A stretch of 64,000 bases of DNA from Scolanthus callimorphus (lineage: Eukaryota > Cnidaria > Anthozoa > Actiniaria > Edwardsiidae). The notes below the pieces were generated by a model. That model searched no databases. It had not been told where the DNA came from and saw only the letters and a program-made list of their open reading frames with translations. The stretch spans positions 5,942,498 through 6,006,497 of the forward strand of contig CM066925.1 in assembly GCA_033964015.1 (NCBI GenBank), given 5' to 3'. The translations under genes were made by a program, and so were the position numbers. How positions within the stretch are numbered: position 1 is the stretch's first letter; every line of letters starts with the position of its first letter. Below, one piece after another: positions 23,601-30,919 of the stretch.

Positions 23601-26263
23601 CGTTTCTGTGCAAGTTTTCATTCAAATTTCCACCGTTTTCTTCCTTTTTTTTGCCACAATACACAACTTTGCTATAATCACTTCAAGGAATAAGTAACAA
23701 AACAAGGAAGACACAGTTGAACGCGGTCGCTCATTTCGTTCTTTTGTTATTTGTCCATGATGAACATGTAATCGTGTATTCAAAAGTGGATCTTCAGTCA
23801 CTTCAGTCATAAAGTAAATGATTCCAAATATGGTTTTGGCCGTGAGGTGTTATTAAAAAACGACAACATTCGTCTGGGATTAATTGTTTGATATGACAAT
23901 AAATGTAACTAGAAAACAAATAAGCAAATAGGTAACACAAAAGAAATGATAAACAAGCCAAACAACTGTGCTAAAAAGCACCAAGGGAGAGTGTCAACGT
24001 TGTTGGTTAAACACCCACGCTTTAAGTTTACTTGGTGGAGTGGCAAATGACCTCTTAGTGTGCTTGGTGTATACCGTTTGCTTGTACAGGATTCTTGAAT
24101 GGAACACCTGTACGCAACGTGAGGCTATTTTTGTCTTTTAGACGTTCAGCGGTAACACAGATGGAACAACTGCCGTGCGTAACGATTTTCAAGACCCCCT
24201 CGAGATGCGATACCTGCGATTTTTACCACAGGCTACCAGTGGACCTCAACTCTGTATGCGTGCGGAATTGTACGGCTGTGAAACGGGTGAGTCAAGAGTA
24301 ATACAGTGGTACCTCTATAAAGCGGCCACCCTCGGGACCGAGCCGAGTGGCCGTTTAATAGAGGTTGGCCGCTGAATGGAGGTATGTAAATACAGTACTT
24401 GAGGGCAATACATTATTTTGGGACTTTGAAAAGTGGCCGCTTAATAGAGGGTGGCCGCTTAATAGGTGGCCGCTTAATAGAGGTACCACTGTATATCAAA
24501 CACGAGACAGCGTTTGTCATCAGGATTTCCAAGCACCGAGGAGTGGGTCGAAAAAGAAAGCGAGGTAAAGCCGAGTATTTTTTTTGCAGTCTTCGAGGTG
24601 TTTGAAATAGCTGCTTATATTTGTTTGATGTAAATGTGAGTGTTTGATATAGCTTTAAAGGCCCATTACCAACCGGGAGCCTCTGCGCCCCGTTTTCTTT
24701 TGTTTTCAAATTGATCCATTGTTTTTCGGGTGCTCTGATTGGCTAAATGTCCGCAAAGGCTCTCGGTTGTTGATGGGCTTTTAAACGAGCCTGACGGAGG
24801 TTTGGATGCACGATGTTAAATTTGCATTTCATTTTTTCTCTTTTCCTCGATAAAGAAGCAACATTACAAGTCGGAGAAAGCATCCATTTCCATCGGCTAA
24901 TTTATAGAATAAAGAGCAATTTTCTTGATTGAATTTGGTAAACCAAATCTGATGTTGATTTAGATATTTCTACACGTAATTCGTCTTCTAATATCAAACG
25001 AGAACAGTAACAAAGGAGCTGCTGACACGGACTCTTTAAAGAGCCTGTGTCTGCCGCCATTTTGACAGCCTAGCAACATACCAAGGCTGATTTAGAGAAT
25101 ATAGAGCAATTTTCTTGATTACTTTGATTGAATTTGGTAAACCAAATCTGAAACATAGTTTGTAGATGTTGATTTTGAGATTTCTGTACGTAATTCGTGT
25201 TCTAATATCGAACGAAAACAATAACAAAGGAGTGGCTGACACGGGCTCTCTAAGACACGCGCAGCTGAGTAAGACTTGTTTACGTGGTTTCTGACTCATT
25301 CATACGATTCCTTGTATTTAGAGCCTCTTCACTTGCGTGTTATGTCGGAGGGTTGCGATGATAACCCAGACAGGTGTGGCTTTTCTTCCATCGAAGTAGA
25401 CGGCATCGAACGCAGCCCGAAGGTGGGTATAAGTTCCAAAATCCAGTCAGTAAGATTCAGTATACAATCCAATCAGGCAAGATTGTGCAGGGGTCAAGTG
25501 ATAGCCCCTCTCAACATCCAGCCCACGCTGATTGTGTTGTGCCGGGCTTCCAAACATTCCACTCCATTAACTATGAATAAAGACACAATATGGGTTTTCT
25601 GCTATCGTTTTCCTATAGAATCGTATGATATCTCTTGTTTGTGTAAATTGAGGACGAGATATATATATCAAAAAATGGATTGGGTAGTAGCGAGATTATA
25701 TACGATTTGTTTCCGAGATTTTTAGCCTTCGCGGGCCATCGTTACATGACGATACTTCTTTGATTTGAGAGATGCGCAGAACAGCTGCGCAGTGGCATGA
25801 CAGGCTCCCTTTAAATTTCACTTGAAAAACAATATCGCACTCGTCACTTCGTCGGATATAGAAACACCTAATATGAATCTATTACCTTCATTTTCTTCTC
25901 TAGGGCCGTGGTCACAACATAGTCACTTTAACCCAAATGGGAGTGTTTATCGCATCCAAGGCATTCGACACGTTTGGGGACTACAACGCCGGGCACAAGA
26001 TGAAATCCTTTCTAGATTCCACTCCCACGAACACCATTGTCATCATCGTAGTCGAGGACTCTGGTAACATGTACTGCGCACCGGCTTTAGATTCTCTGCG
26101 CAGTCTCCATGCTGTTGAACCGCTGGTTCCTGGGTGGCGAGATTCGTGGGCGCTAGTGGGGTTCAAAGGCGTCGAAAAGCCCACGTGGGAGCGGCAGGCG
26201 TGGAATCTGCGTGGAAAGGGACCGACAATGTTCTCTGTTGCTATACCACTCTATGGGAAATAG
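5625..26263 (+). CDS. Large secreted modular protein: H-lectin-like, follistatin/Kazal, discoidin and ILEI domains (5' end missing)
   Basis: Fourteen exons joined by GT-AG introns in consistent phase: 5625-5789, 7670-7783, 9586-9711, 14072-14168, 16026-16244, 16743-17125, 18206-18373, 18824-18934, 19483-19602, 19981-20074, 22131-22324, 23264-23421, 24142-24286, 25322-25422 and the terminal exon 25904-26263. Counting the terminal exon there are 15 segments, 14 of them internal. Domain order: two H-type-lectin-like units, follistatin/Kazal, three more lectin-like units, one F5/8C (discoidin), one ILEI/FAM3-like domain, stop TAG at 26261. An AATAAA lies at 26325-26330. All recognised domains are extracellular and cysteine-rich, so secretion is expected, but the exon with the signal peptide is not seen. 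Exons 5625-14168 and 18206-20074 are a duplicated block. Exon 23264-23421 lacks one base relative to the reading frame. Function is unknown; glycan or matrix binding is an inference from the domains. Confidence 0.85.
5880..6360. repeat. Degenerate TTGCTTGTTTAC-type tandem repeat
   Basis: About 480 bases of imperfect 4-base-periodic TTGC/TTGT/TTAC repeats inside the first recognised lectin-gene intron. The open frames here (leucine/cysteine-rich) are simply the repeat translated. Confidence 0.8.
7187..7520. repeat. G-rich GGAATTTCC-type dispersed repeat
   Basis: Repeated GGAAATTCCAGGGGAGGGGG-like blocks. The reverse orientation of the same family is at 27315-27660, with a third copy at 61315-61560. 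It lies in a lectin-gene intron, and the frames here are low-complexity artefacts. Confidence 0.65.
8241..9035. mobile_element. Palindromic element split by a second ~540-bp element
   Basis: 8241-8457 and 9000-9035 together resemble the element at 49555-49882 (motifs TGCGCGACAAA and AAGTGTAAACGGGCC). They are separated by 8458-8999, which recurs in inverted orientation at 17645-18178. A further partial copy of the host family occupies about 9061-9255. The nesting order is therefore visible: host first, then insertion. Confidence 0.65.
9299..9446. repeat. Near-perfect 61-bp inverted repeat (hairpin)
   Basis: The left arm 9299-9359 and right arm 9386-9446 are exact complements over 61 bases, with a 26-base loop. 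Arm ends are GACCCTTTTAATAAGTCC and its complement. It lies 139 bases upstream of the lectin exon at 9586. Confidence 0.85.
9721..9761. repeat. 41-bp perfect palindrome beside a splice donor
   Basis: Two 20-base arms (CACTATTGTAACGAGAGAGA and its complement) around one central base. It starts nine bases downstream of the donor GT of exon 9586-9711. It could fold into a 20-bp stem in the pre-mRNA next to the 5' splice site. Confidence 0.85.
10125..10266. mobile_element. Short palindromic MITE
   Basis: The left arm ATTCGCCTTTGTCACACGGC... and its complement ending at 10266 pair over about 35-40 bases. No open frame. Immediately upstream, 9965-10100 is a copy of another dispersed repeat seen reversed at 31793-31925 (shared CCCATACATTTACTGTATTT). 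Confidence 0.6.
11020..11260. repeat. Dispersed repeat, also at 35408-35640
   Basis: Contains GAGCGAGAAATTTCGGC, TATATAATAAAACACTTAATGACTGC and a hairpin built on GGGAAACAGCGAGTTTTG. The copy near 35.4 kb carries an inserted element at the site TTAATGACT, which is unoccupied here (about 11112-11120). Confidence 0.65.
11498..12385 (-). CDS. Intronless class A (rhodopsin-like) G-protein-coupled receptor
   Basis: 295 residues in one exon, antisense within the lectin-gene intron 9712-14071. Seven hydrophobic segments are visible. Landmarks: N33 in helix 1 (FLNALVIIT); D61 in helix 2 (SYLAFCDLLTG); C90 before helix 3; DRL at 114-116 in place of DRY; a helix 6 with SYVPPALFY and no CWxP; and SPLLY at 265-269 in place of NPxxY. 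It is a plasma-membrane receptor coupling to G proteins. The ligand cannot be read from the sequence. The short N- and C-termini and lack of introns are common in cnidarian GPCR expansions. Its own promoter is probably in 12386-12900, a gene-free AT-rich stretch. Orphan class A status is secure; the subfamily is not. Confidence 0.9.
   Translation of the reverse strand: MIHNSVQPDTMKDSEIIVASIMSICGISAIFLNALVIITIQKTRSLHSPSRSLLSYLAFCDLLTGLFSYPFYITCLVLGKMDLRPFSEFCRIGDSVTFTISGTTTVILAVMCIDRLLAIRIRTSYATTVTTKRVRIAVAVILCGGAAIIIPCFTSIETEFVVWIIQGIIGVSILSSIVMSNSLAYYHLKKISSQIVSQQIPCQPQMNSGFNVSRYKRSLNTVLLILVSTLLSYVPPALFYLDAYEQHSLAHTICIGIALLNACLSPLLYLWRMTDLRQATKIQFDAVISVFTCNS
13832..14025. mobile_element. Inverted-repeat element just upstream of a lectin exon
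   Basis: The left arm AATAGACCTCCTCAGCTTGG and the right arm ending GAGGAGGTCTATT are complementary over about 50 bases. A half-copy starts the window (1-85). It ends 46 bases before the exon at 14072, so it occupies that exon's branch-point and pyrimidine-tract neighbourhood. Confidence 0.65.
14381..15160. mobile_element. TIR element with 9-bp target-site duplication (Mutator-like), nested in a repeat
   Basis: The element 14390-15151 begins CAATCTCGTACCCAGAGCCC and ends with the near-complement. It is flanked on both sides by GATACTTCA (14381-14389 and 15152-15160). The uninterrupted host repeat occurs at 25675-25815, with GATACTTC at 25751-25758 running straight into TTGATTTGAGAG. That is an empty site. 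A 9-bp duplication fits Mutator-type transposition. No transposase is encoded. Confidence 0.8.
15651..15974. mobile_element. Palindromic element rich in CAACA/TGTTG
   Basis: Terminal inverted repeats AAGCCCGGCGCAAACG and CGTTTGCGCTGGGCGTTT bracket many TGTTG/CAACA motifs. It ends 51 bases before the Kazal exon at 16026. Open frames on both strands here are by-products of its symmetry. Confidence 0.65.
16026..16244 (+). other. Follistatin/Kazal domain exon
   Basis: One 219-nt exon, phase 1 at both ends, so it could be shuffled as a unit. It encodes CIHVTCGFYAKC, a follistatin-like cysteine pair region, followed by a Kazal module: CPTYQDMICSRAGVTYNNTC and a final AHAGMC. Kazal modules inhibit serine proteases or act as structural spacers in matrix proteins. 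Which applies here is not decidable. Confidence 0.85.
16743..17125 (+). other. H-type-lectin-like unit in a single exon
   Basis: A 383-nt exon containing one complete lectin-like unit (LPVNALVTVNYDGE, ISHAKFTTCALKAG, DTYIDWVAFQG) followed by the first strand of the next unit (ECKQLSLPS). The other units are split over two exons, so this one either lost introns or is ancestral. An equivalent exon is expected upstream of 5625 and was not found. Confidence 0.7.
17140..17395. repeat. 21-bp minisatellite directly after a splice donor
   Basis: About a dozen copies of a unit like GTAATGTATGTGTTTGTACTA begin 14 bases after the donor at 17126. The unit length is the same as in the unrelated array at 20080. 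The cysteine/valine-rich frames here are artefacts. Confidence 0.85.
17645..18178. mobile_element. ~540-bp non-autonomous element, inverted copy of 8458-8999
   Basis: Shares with 8458-8999, in opposite orientation, a terminal hairpin (GCATGATAGTGAGATTTGTC and complement), the stretch TTTAGATATCCTGAGCAATG and the end GTGGCATGGCTGAATAAT. Both copies lie in introns of the same gene. There is no significant open frame. Confidence 0.75.
18206..20074 (+). other. Lectin block 2: two H-type-lectin-like units over four exons
   Basis: The exons are 168, 111, 120 and 94 nt with the same phases as block 1. Landmarks: SSPSILLTAEHT, TFKVCLRELQNF, NWIAYEDLP, LHAYCQ, APTILVSATHNS, GFRACMKEF and VEISWTALPG. 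Exon-by-exon similarity to 5625-14168 shows that the block arose by duplication. It joins directly to the discoidin domain through a phase-1 junction. Confidence 0.75.
18961..19385 (+). mobile_element. Truncated non-LTR retrotransposon 3' end with TTGTA tail
   Basis: Decayed fragments resembling the C-terminal region of a LINE polyprotein: LFNSIVIPKITYG, then INVLDLLEHNDWNIL and, before a stop at 19271, YYNLRHASSTLP. The final TTGTA/ATTGT repeats look like a LINE tail. It is 5'-truncated and internally deleted and lies in the intron 18935-19482. Confidence 0.65.
20080..21965. repeat. ~1.9-kb minisatellite of 21-bp units derived from a splice-donor region
   Basis: Roughly 85-90 copies of a unit like CAGGTATGACTGACGTCCAAT. 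Units vary mainly in the GAC/GTC/GCC/ATC/AAC triplet before GTC or TTC, and a five-unit higher-order block marked by AAATGTGAGTGTTGTTC occurs twice (~21.26 and 21.36 kb). Because 21 is a multiple of three, long frames stay open on both strands (529 codons forward), with no sign of being a protein. The array starts within a few bases of the lectin exon's donor (CAG|GTATGA at 20072-20080) and shares its sequence. Confidence 0.9.
22600..22812 (-). mobile_element. Decayed LINE fragment (antisense)
   Basis: On the minus strand the translation begins RGRLKWLGNVLRIGE, the motif commonly found near the C-terminus of LINE reverse transcriptases (RLRWLGHVLRM type). Stops follow, so it is dead. It lies in the intron 22325-23263. 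Confidence 0.55.
22905..23170. repeat. Dispersed repeat, relative of 59842-60125
   Basis: Both loci share ACTGGTTTT...GGGA starts, GGACAGGAAACAGGCCAT-type stretches and CCCGACAGTCCC ends. The copy at 59842-60125 shows terminal inverted repeats (TTAAGACTGGTTTTCATATG and CATATGAAAAACAGCCTTTAA), so the family is TIR-bounded. Confidence 0.6.
24304..24491. mobile_element. GTGGCCGCTTAATAGAGG-type MITE with TA flanks
   Basis: Inverted ends CAGTGGTACCTCTAT and ATAGAGGTACCACTG are flanked by TA, with internal repeats of GTGGCCGCTTAATAGAGG. It starts 17 bases after the discoidin exon donor at 24287. Confidence 0.7.
24870..25260. repeat. GCTGACACGGGCTCTTTAAA palindromic repeat family
   Basis: Arms such as GGAGTGGCTGACACGGGCTC and its relatives alternate with AAATTGCTCTATATTCTC-like stretches. 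Related copies lie at 30220-30900, 32262-32480 and 55975-56130. This copy occupies the intron before the exon at 25322. Confidence 0.6.
25322..26263 (+). other. ILEI/FAM3-like C-terminal domain over two exons
   Basis: Exons 25322-25422 and 25904-26263. Visible features: GFSSIEVDG, RGHNIVTLTQMGVFIASKAF, DTFGD, FLDSTPTNTIVIIVVEDSG and RDSWALVGFKG, then a stop after a ~30-residue tail. This matches the ILEI (interleukin-like EMT inducer, FAM3/PANDER) fold, in which the xFDTyGD and R-SWA-G-KG stretches are characteristic. FAM3 proteins are small secreted factors. The same fold also occurs as a domain of larger extracellular proteins and glycosyltransferases such as POMGNT1. Here it is the last domain of a lectin/discoidin protein. 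Confidence 0.85.
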
Positions 26264-26324
26264 ATCGCTAATGGACGAAGAGGAAAAAGGGAAACTATAA
26301 ACTATGATTATCATAAATTCTTTA

Positions 26325-26330
26325 AATAAA
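26325..26330 (+). promoter_or_regulatory. Polyadenylation signal of the secreted-protein gene
   Basis: A canonical AATAAA lies 62 bases after the stop codon, in AT-rich sequence. No competing hexamer is nearer. Confidence 0.6.
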
Positions 26331-28723
26331 TCATATTTAACTATTGAAGATGTGAATATCATACAATTAATACAGAATTAAAAAAATTCAGACACCATGC
26401 ACCACAATTTTTTATGCCCCTCTCCCTAACAACCCCCCCCCCCCCCCCCCCGCCCAAAAAACAAGATTCTGTATTTATTTCAGTCATGCCTTGGGTTCTA
26501 CTAATAAATGGTATGTATGTCAGTATGGCTACCCTACAAACAAATTTCGATGCCGCATTATTTTAACAAAATTTCGCTTGATCGCGACCAAAAGCTGGAC
26601 CACCATAGTGACTATAAGTGTAGGGTATACAATTTTAACTGTAGGTCTATATGTTAGGGTATAAAAACGAGAATGTTTGGTCTCTGATGGTCAGACTTAT
26701 TCAGCTTCCACCCCCGATGTAGGCAGCCTCCTTAATTTTTGGGTAGGTGTTTGCCGAAGCACCTACCCAAAATCGCCTGGAATATCTTAGAATCGGCTTA
26801 ATGAATTTTCTCTAAACTTCGTATACGTATAGACAATTATCTAAGGATTGGCTCTTGATGTGTGATTTTAAAAGTTTAGATCGAATTTCACGTGGAACTT
26901 TTGCTAATTAAAAACAGCGACCCCCTGTTTCGTTGCCATGGAAACTCTGATGACAATAAATCGTGCATCATCTTGGACTTTGATCTATCCACAGCAAATG
27001 GTCAAAATTTCAAATCCGTAGGTAAGTATATTTCAGAATTGTGGTCGTCCAAAGTTGAGAGACCAAGTTCAAGAAAAACGCAACATCCTATGACATTTCC
27101 ACTCTCTTGAGCCCTGCATGGTAAACTGACAAGAATCTTTCATTAAAAAGTGTAATCGCCGTCAGAGTTGGACACCATAAGGCCAAGCAGCTCAAGCGCC
27201 TTTCTTTTTTCAATGGATACCGCTTCATTAGACTTTATAATAGAACATTTGCTATTATTTTGGTTTGGAACAACGCGTTTCTAGCATAGCACGACGCTTG
27301 CCGTGCGTTGTAATGGCTGGTTGCATTTTCAAACCGCACCGGGGGGTTTGAGGACCTCTTTAAAAAGACCCCCTCCCCTGGAATTTCCACTCGTGAAACA
27401 GACCCCCTCCCCTGGAATTTCCAACCTCATAAAGGACCCCCTCACCTGGAATTTCCATTTTTTCTGGCAAAATGCCCCTGGAAAATCTATTTTTGGATAA
27501 AATGTCCCTGGAAAGTCACCTTTTTACCCCTCCCCCCTGGAATTTCCAGTCTCCAGACACACCCCATCCCGTGGAATTTCCAGAGTCCAAAACAACCCCC
27601 CTGGAAAATTTTCATAGGTCCTCAACCCCCCTGTGCGGATTAAAAATGCAAACAGCCAATACTTGTAAAGTTAGCCCTATTCGCACTGGGGCCCAGTAGT
27701 ACGTATATAAGAGATCAACTCATTAGCATATGTCTCAGTCTCAGTTGGTTTGAGAACAAGCGCCGGAATGGCGTCCATGGGGGACGCCATGTATCGGTGG
27801 CGGCTGTGGGTCCCATTGTGCTCACCCTTAGGCTTGGTGGCGCCTCATAGCTTTTATTCACCCACCCTCCCTCCTTTGCCTTTGCCATTTTGTGCTCCGC
27901 CAGGCCTACTTTCCCATAACTTATATAGTACAATGGGACCCAGTGCGAATATAGTACTATAGACTAAGGCCTAGTACATACGCCACTCTTATCATGAGCC
28001 GATCCTAATGCAAAATCTCAATGAAACAATATTTTTTGTCCATCTCTCGTCTGCTAGTAGCCTAAACTATTCTTAATCAAACCGGGAATGTAGAATGGAT
28101 TTTAACGCCGCGAGGTTCGAGTATTTCATGGTATAACAGTTTGGTACGGCTCATGATAAGAGCAGCGTATCTACTAGGCCTAACTTGTCAAAAACCGAGA
28201 TACATGTAAATCGGCGACCAATGTTTTTCTTCAAAACATCAATGTCATTACACACATGTATACATGATATTAATTTGAACGTGTCACAGAAAGTTCGGTC
28301 ATTTTAGGAGACACAATTCGCAAGTAGCACGGATGGTTTTGTTTCGATTTAAAGAAAGAACCGACCTACAATCAAATGCAAAAGTACTTGGCGCACTTGC
28401 TCTTCCGCTACCGTCCTGCGGCTGGAAAATTAGGCCGCTTGTCCAGCTCAACTAGCAACATTGAATGGGCGGAGGAAGGGAAAAGGGTAGGCAAGGTGCG
28501 CCAACGTTTTGCATTTGATTGTAGCTACGCTAAAGACAGAACTGGTTTATTCGATCAAGCAATGAGCCAGAATCTCCCTCAAAATATCGCTAGAGCTATC
28601 GCAGTCAATATCACGAGACCGGGGCTCTGGCGACAGCCACTGACGCATGCGCGAGATTTAATACAGAGCCGCTGAGAGAAACAACTTTCTGCGCATGCCC
28701 CAACGTTCAAAATCAGCCAATCA

Positions 28724-28965
28724 GCGAAGTCCCATTCTCGTACCCAGAGCTCCCCGGCTCGTTCTCACCTCGCAGGGGAGGCTCTGGTGACATCCATTTG
28801 AGGACCTTTGCTGATTGGCTGGTTTTGAACGTTGGTGCATGCGCAGAAAGATCTTTCTCTCAACGGCTCTGTATGAAATCTCGCGCATGCGTCAGTGGCT
28901 GTCACCAGAGCCTCCCCCGCGAGGAGACGAGCCGGGGAGCTCTGAGTACGAGAATGGCGAAGTCC
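28724..28965. mobile_element. TIR element with 9-bp target-site duplication, second Mutator-like copy
   Basis: The element 28733-28956 starts CATTCTCGTACCCAGAG and ends CTCTGAGTACGAGAATG. GCGAAGTCC flanks it at 28724-28732 and 28957-28965. Its termini are related to the element at 14390-15151. The interior carries GCATGCGCAGAAAGATC-type sequence shared with 28590-28724, 31935-32050 and 54985-55185. Confidence 0.75.
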
Positions 28966-29407
28966 CACAAATAAATGTCCCAAGAGCCCCTCCCGCGAGC
29001 AGACGAGCCGGGGAGCTCTGGTTCGAGAATGAGCTGGAATCGTCCATTCATTGCTCGCTCCTGGAGCATGCGCATATCATGACAGGTCGTCAGGTTCACT
29101 TTTAAATGCAACTGCCCATTGTATTTTTCGGCACGAAACTGGCTCGACCCATAGATAGACCGCAAATAGTGTTTGGATTCAAATTTATTTTCCTCTACAG
29201 TTTGTGTTTGTAGGAGTCGTCCCTATTGGTCTTCAGGTGATCTATGGCTAGTCAGGTTCTTTTCACGTAATGCCATTGATCCACTAAAAGAATACAAACA
29301 AACGAACATTAGCTGACAGTTTACCTTTGGCTTGAAATAGTTTTGAAAACACTAACAGCGATGGATCTGGATCCAAAAGGGATGCAATGTCCCAATAAAA
29401 TCGAATA

Positions 29408-29630
29408 CAAATAGAGAGAAAGGACAAAACAGACAAGATTTGTGCCGACGTTTCGGACTCTTTACTTTCAGTCCTTCATCAGGGCGGTTACAAAACAGAC
29501 AAGATTTGTGCCGACGTTTTGGACTCTTTACTTTCAGTCCTTCATCAGGGCGGACTGAAAGTAAAGAGTCCGAAACTTCGGCACAAATCTTGTCTGTTTT
29601 GTCCTTTCCCTCTATTTGTATTCTGACAGT
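29408..29630. mobile_element. Penelope-type repeat with hammerhead-like cores
   Basis: On the minus strand, 29447-29482 and 29511-29549 read CTGATGA, a hairpin (AGGACT...AGTCC), then GAAAC(G)TC. A partial third copy lies on the plus strand at 29551-29583. The outer ends are inverted repeats (ACAAAACAGACAAGATTTGT). CTGATGA-stem-GAAA is the hammerhead ribozyme core, and such cores are known in Penelope-like elements. No reverse transcriptase remains. Confidence 0.5.
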
Positions 29631-29770
29631 TTACCTTCAAACTAAGAGTACATACACTGGAGTTTACAACATAATAATAGGGTGTGAGAAATCATTTAGA
29701 CAGACCTAGTTATTTTTAGATTGGTACTTATTCTTCTTTATATCCCCTAAGGTCACGTGCAGAAAACAAT

Positions 29771-30005
29771 GGGTCACGCTAGATAGTTTGGAACTTCTCC
29801 AGGGGTCACGCTAAATAATTTAGAATTTCTCCAAGGGGAGACGCCAGATGTGGATTTTCCCCACAGGATGGGCCACTCTGGATAGTTTGGAATTTCCCTA
29901 GGTGTCACGCCAGATAGTTTGGATTTCCCTAGGGTTCACGCCAGATAGTTTGGAATTTCCCCACGGGTCACTCTAGATGGTTTGGAATTTCCCCAAGGGT
30001 CACAA
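29771..30005. repeat. ~40-bp tandem repeat
   Basis: About six diverged units of GGTCACGCTAGATAGTTTGG followed by AATTTCCCCAAGG. It ends just before the candidate pyrophosphatase exon at 30018-30060. Confidence 0.75.
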
Positions 30006-30017
30006 GAGACAACTTAC

Positions 30018-30060
30018 CATCATCACAGAGGGCTTGAGCCTCTTGTGCCTCGCTCTGTGA
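30018..30060 (-). CDS. Candidate additional 3' exon of pyrophosphatase
   Basis: 43 nt between an AG acceptor and a GTAAGT donor on the minus strand, phase 0 at the start as required by the exon at 30920-30989. It encodes SQSEAQEAQALCDD, which resembles the EA-rich tail preceding the C-terminus of animal pyrophosphatases. It is too short to be certain. Confidence 0.35.
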
Positions 30061-30275
30061 CTATAAGAACCAAGGGCTGAATTAGAACAGTTCAACGCTA
30101 GATGTTATGAACATCATCTCTGAAGACTACAGGCTCGAAGCATTGGTATTTACATGCCAAAGACGAAATGACATAAAATGATCTGCTATTTGGGGGTAGT
30201 GTGTGTTTCTACAAGCAATTCCTCTTCTTATATCGAATGAAAACAATAGGAAAGGAGTGGCTGACAGGGGCTCTT

Positions 30276-30680
30276 TAAAGCGGGACTGTCACGGTACGCG
30301 CATGTGCGAATTATGATCACTTTGGTCCGGGCCGGAACGATGGCTGTGAAAGGGAGGAATTACGCTGGTAGAATCCGTTCAAATCTTGTTGTTTCGGGGT
30401 CCATCTACCCTTGATTCTTAACGGGTATTCTCTCCTGAGATTTTGCAGCTCATTTGCCTAAAACCCCTAAAAACTTACCATAATGTCGCCTCCTGACGAA
30501 TGAACTCCAAATTATGTTTTCCCTGAGGCGACGTCGCGCGGGGCGTGGGTACTTTCCCGCGATAACGAAGTGTCCCGTGATTGGTTTATTTAAACAGGGA
30601 ATCCCCGTTTTGAATGATAGTTATGGGATCGGCGGTCTTTGCTCGAGCATGCGCGTACCGTGACAGTCCCGCTTTAAAGA
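30276..30680. mobile_element. Palindromic element nested in the GCTGACACGGGCTC repeat
   Basis: Ends AAAGCGGGACTGTCACGGTA and TACCGTGACAGTCCCGCTTT are complementary. The outer repeat resumes on both sides (GGGGCTCTTTAA / AAAGAGCCTCTGTCAG). It lies in the intron between pyrophosphatase exon 30920 and the candidate exon 30018. Confidence 0.65.
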
Positions 30681-30919
30681 GCCTCTGTCAGCCTCCATTT
30701 TGTCAGCCTAGCAGCATACCGAGACAGAGAAAGCATCCATTTCCATCGGCTGATTTAGGGGATGTAGTGCAATATTTTCGATTGAATTCGATAAATGAAT
30801 AATACAACTTTGTTTATAGAAGACTATTTCAGGGTTTCTAAACGTATTTCGTTGTCTGATATCGACTGAAAACAATAACAAAGGAGTGGCTGACTAGGGC
30901 TCTTTAAGAAAGCACTTAC

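Larger units (their letters stand above)
22131..24286 (+). other. F5/8 type C (discoidin) domain over three exons
   Basis: Exons 22131-22324, 23264-23421 and 24142-24286. The domain opens ECNLPIGVADTSVISNGSM, continues with GQWLE/IDLGCLYVVSGVATQGG, WVTSYKLAYSNDGQHF, and closes NDFQDPLEMRYLRFLP and AELYGCE. The two terminal cysteines typical of discoidin domains are present. Such domains bind phospholipids, glycans or matrix. In the middle exon the frame breaks at 23317-23321: the start frame meets TGA at 23321 while the conserved continuation is one base out of register. Exon length is 158 nt where 159 would keep phase. Confidence 0.85.
26331..30017. other. Repeat-filled stretch between the secreted gene and pyrophosphatase
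   Basis: No convincing gene. Contents: a C-run at 26434-26450; the GGAATTTCC-type repeat at 27315-27660; a TIR element at 27673-27951 (CTATTCGCACTGGGGCCC against GGGACCCAGTGCGAATATAG); a Mutator-like element at 28733-28956; PLE-like motifs at 29408-29630; and a tandem array at 29771-30005. The missing last exon of pyrophosphatase may lie here. Short frames at 26892-27110 and 28376-28675 were not accepted. Confidence 0.5.

Noticed and set aside
23480..23700. Frames starting VFAEYTWEDW after the discoidin exon
   Set aside because: They lie in the intron after the donor at 23422; the conserved discoidin sequence resumes only at 24142.
26892..27110. Possible exon (CHGNSDDNKSCIILDFDLST) with AG and GTAAGT borders
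   Set aside because: Only one isolated exon, no family recognised, and its 3' flank resembles repeat sequence near 1450-1500. It could be a real orphan exon but is not supported.
28376..28675. 99-codon plus-strand frame
   Set aside because: Its 3' half overlaps a dispersed repeat (28590-28724) and no motif is recognised.
30540..30660. CpG-rich stretch as a promoter
   Set aside because: It lies inside the palindromic element 30276-30680, so its composition is explained by the repeat.
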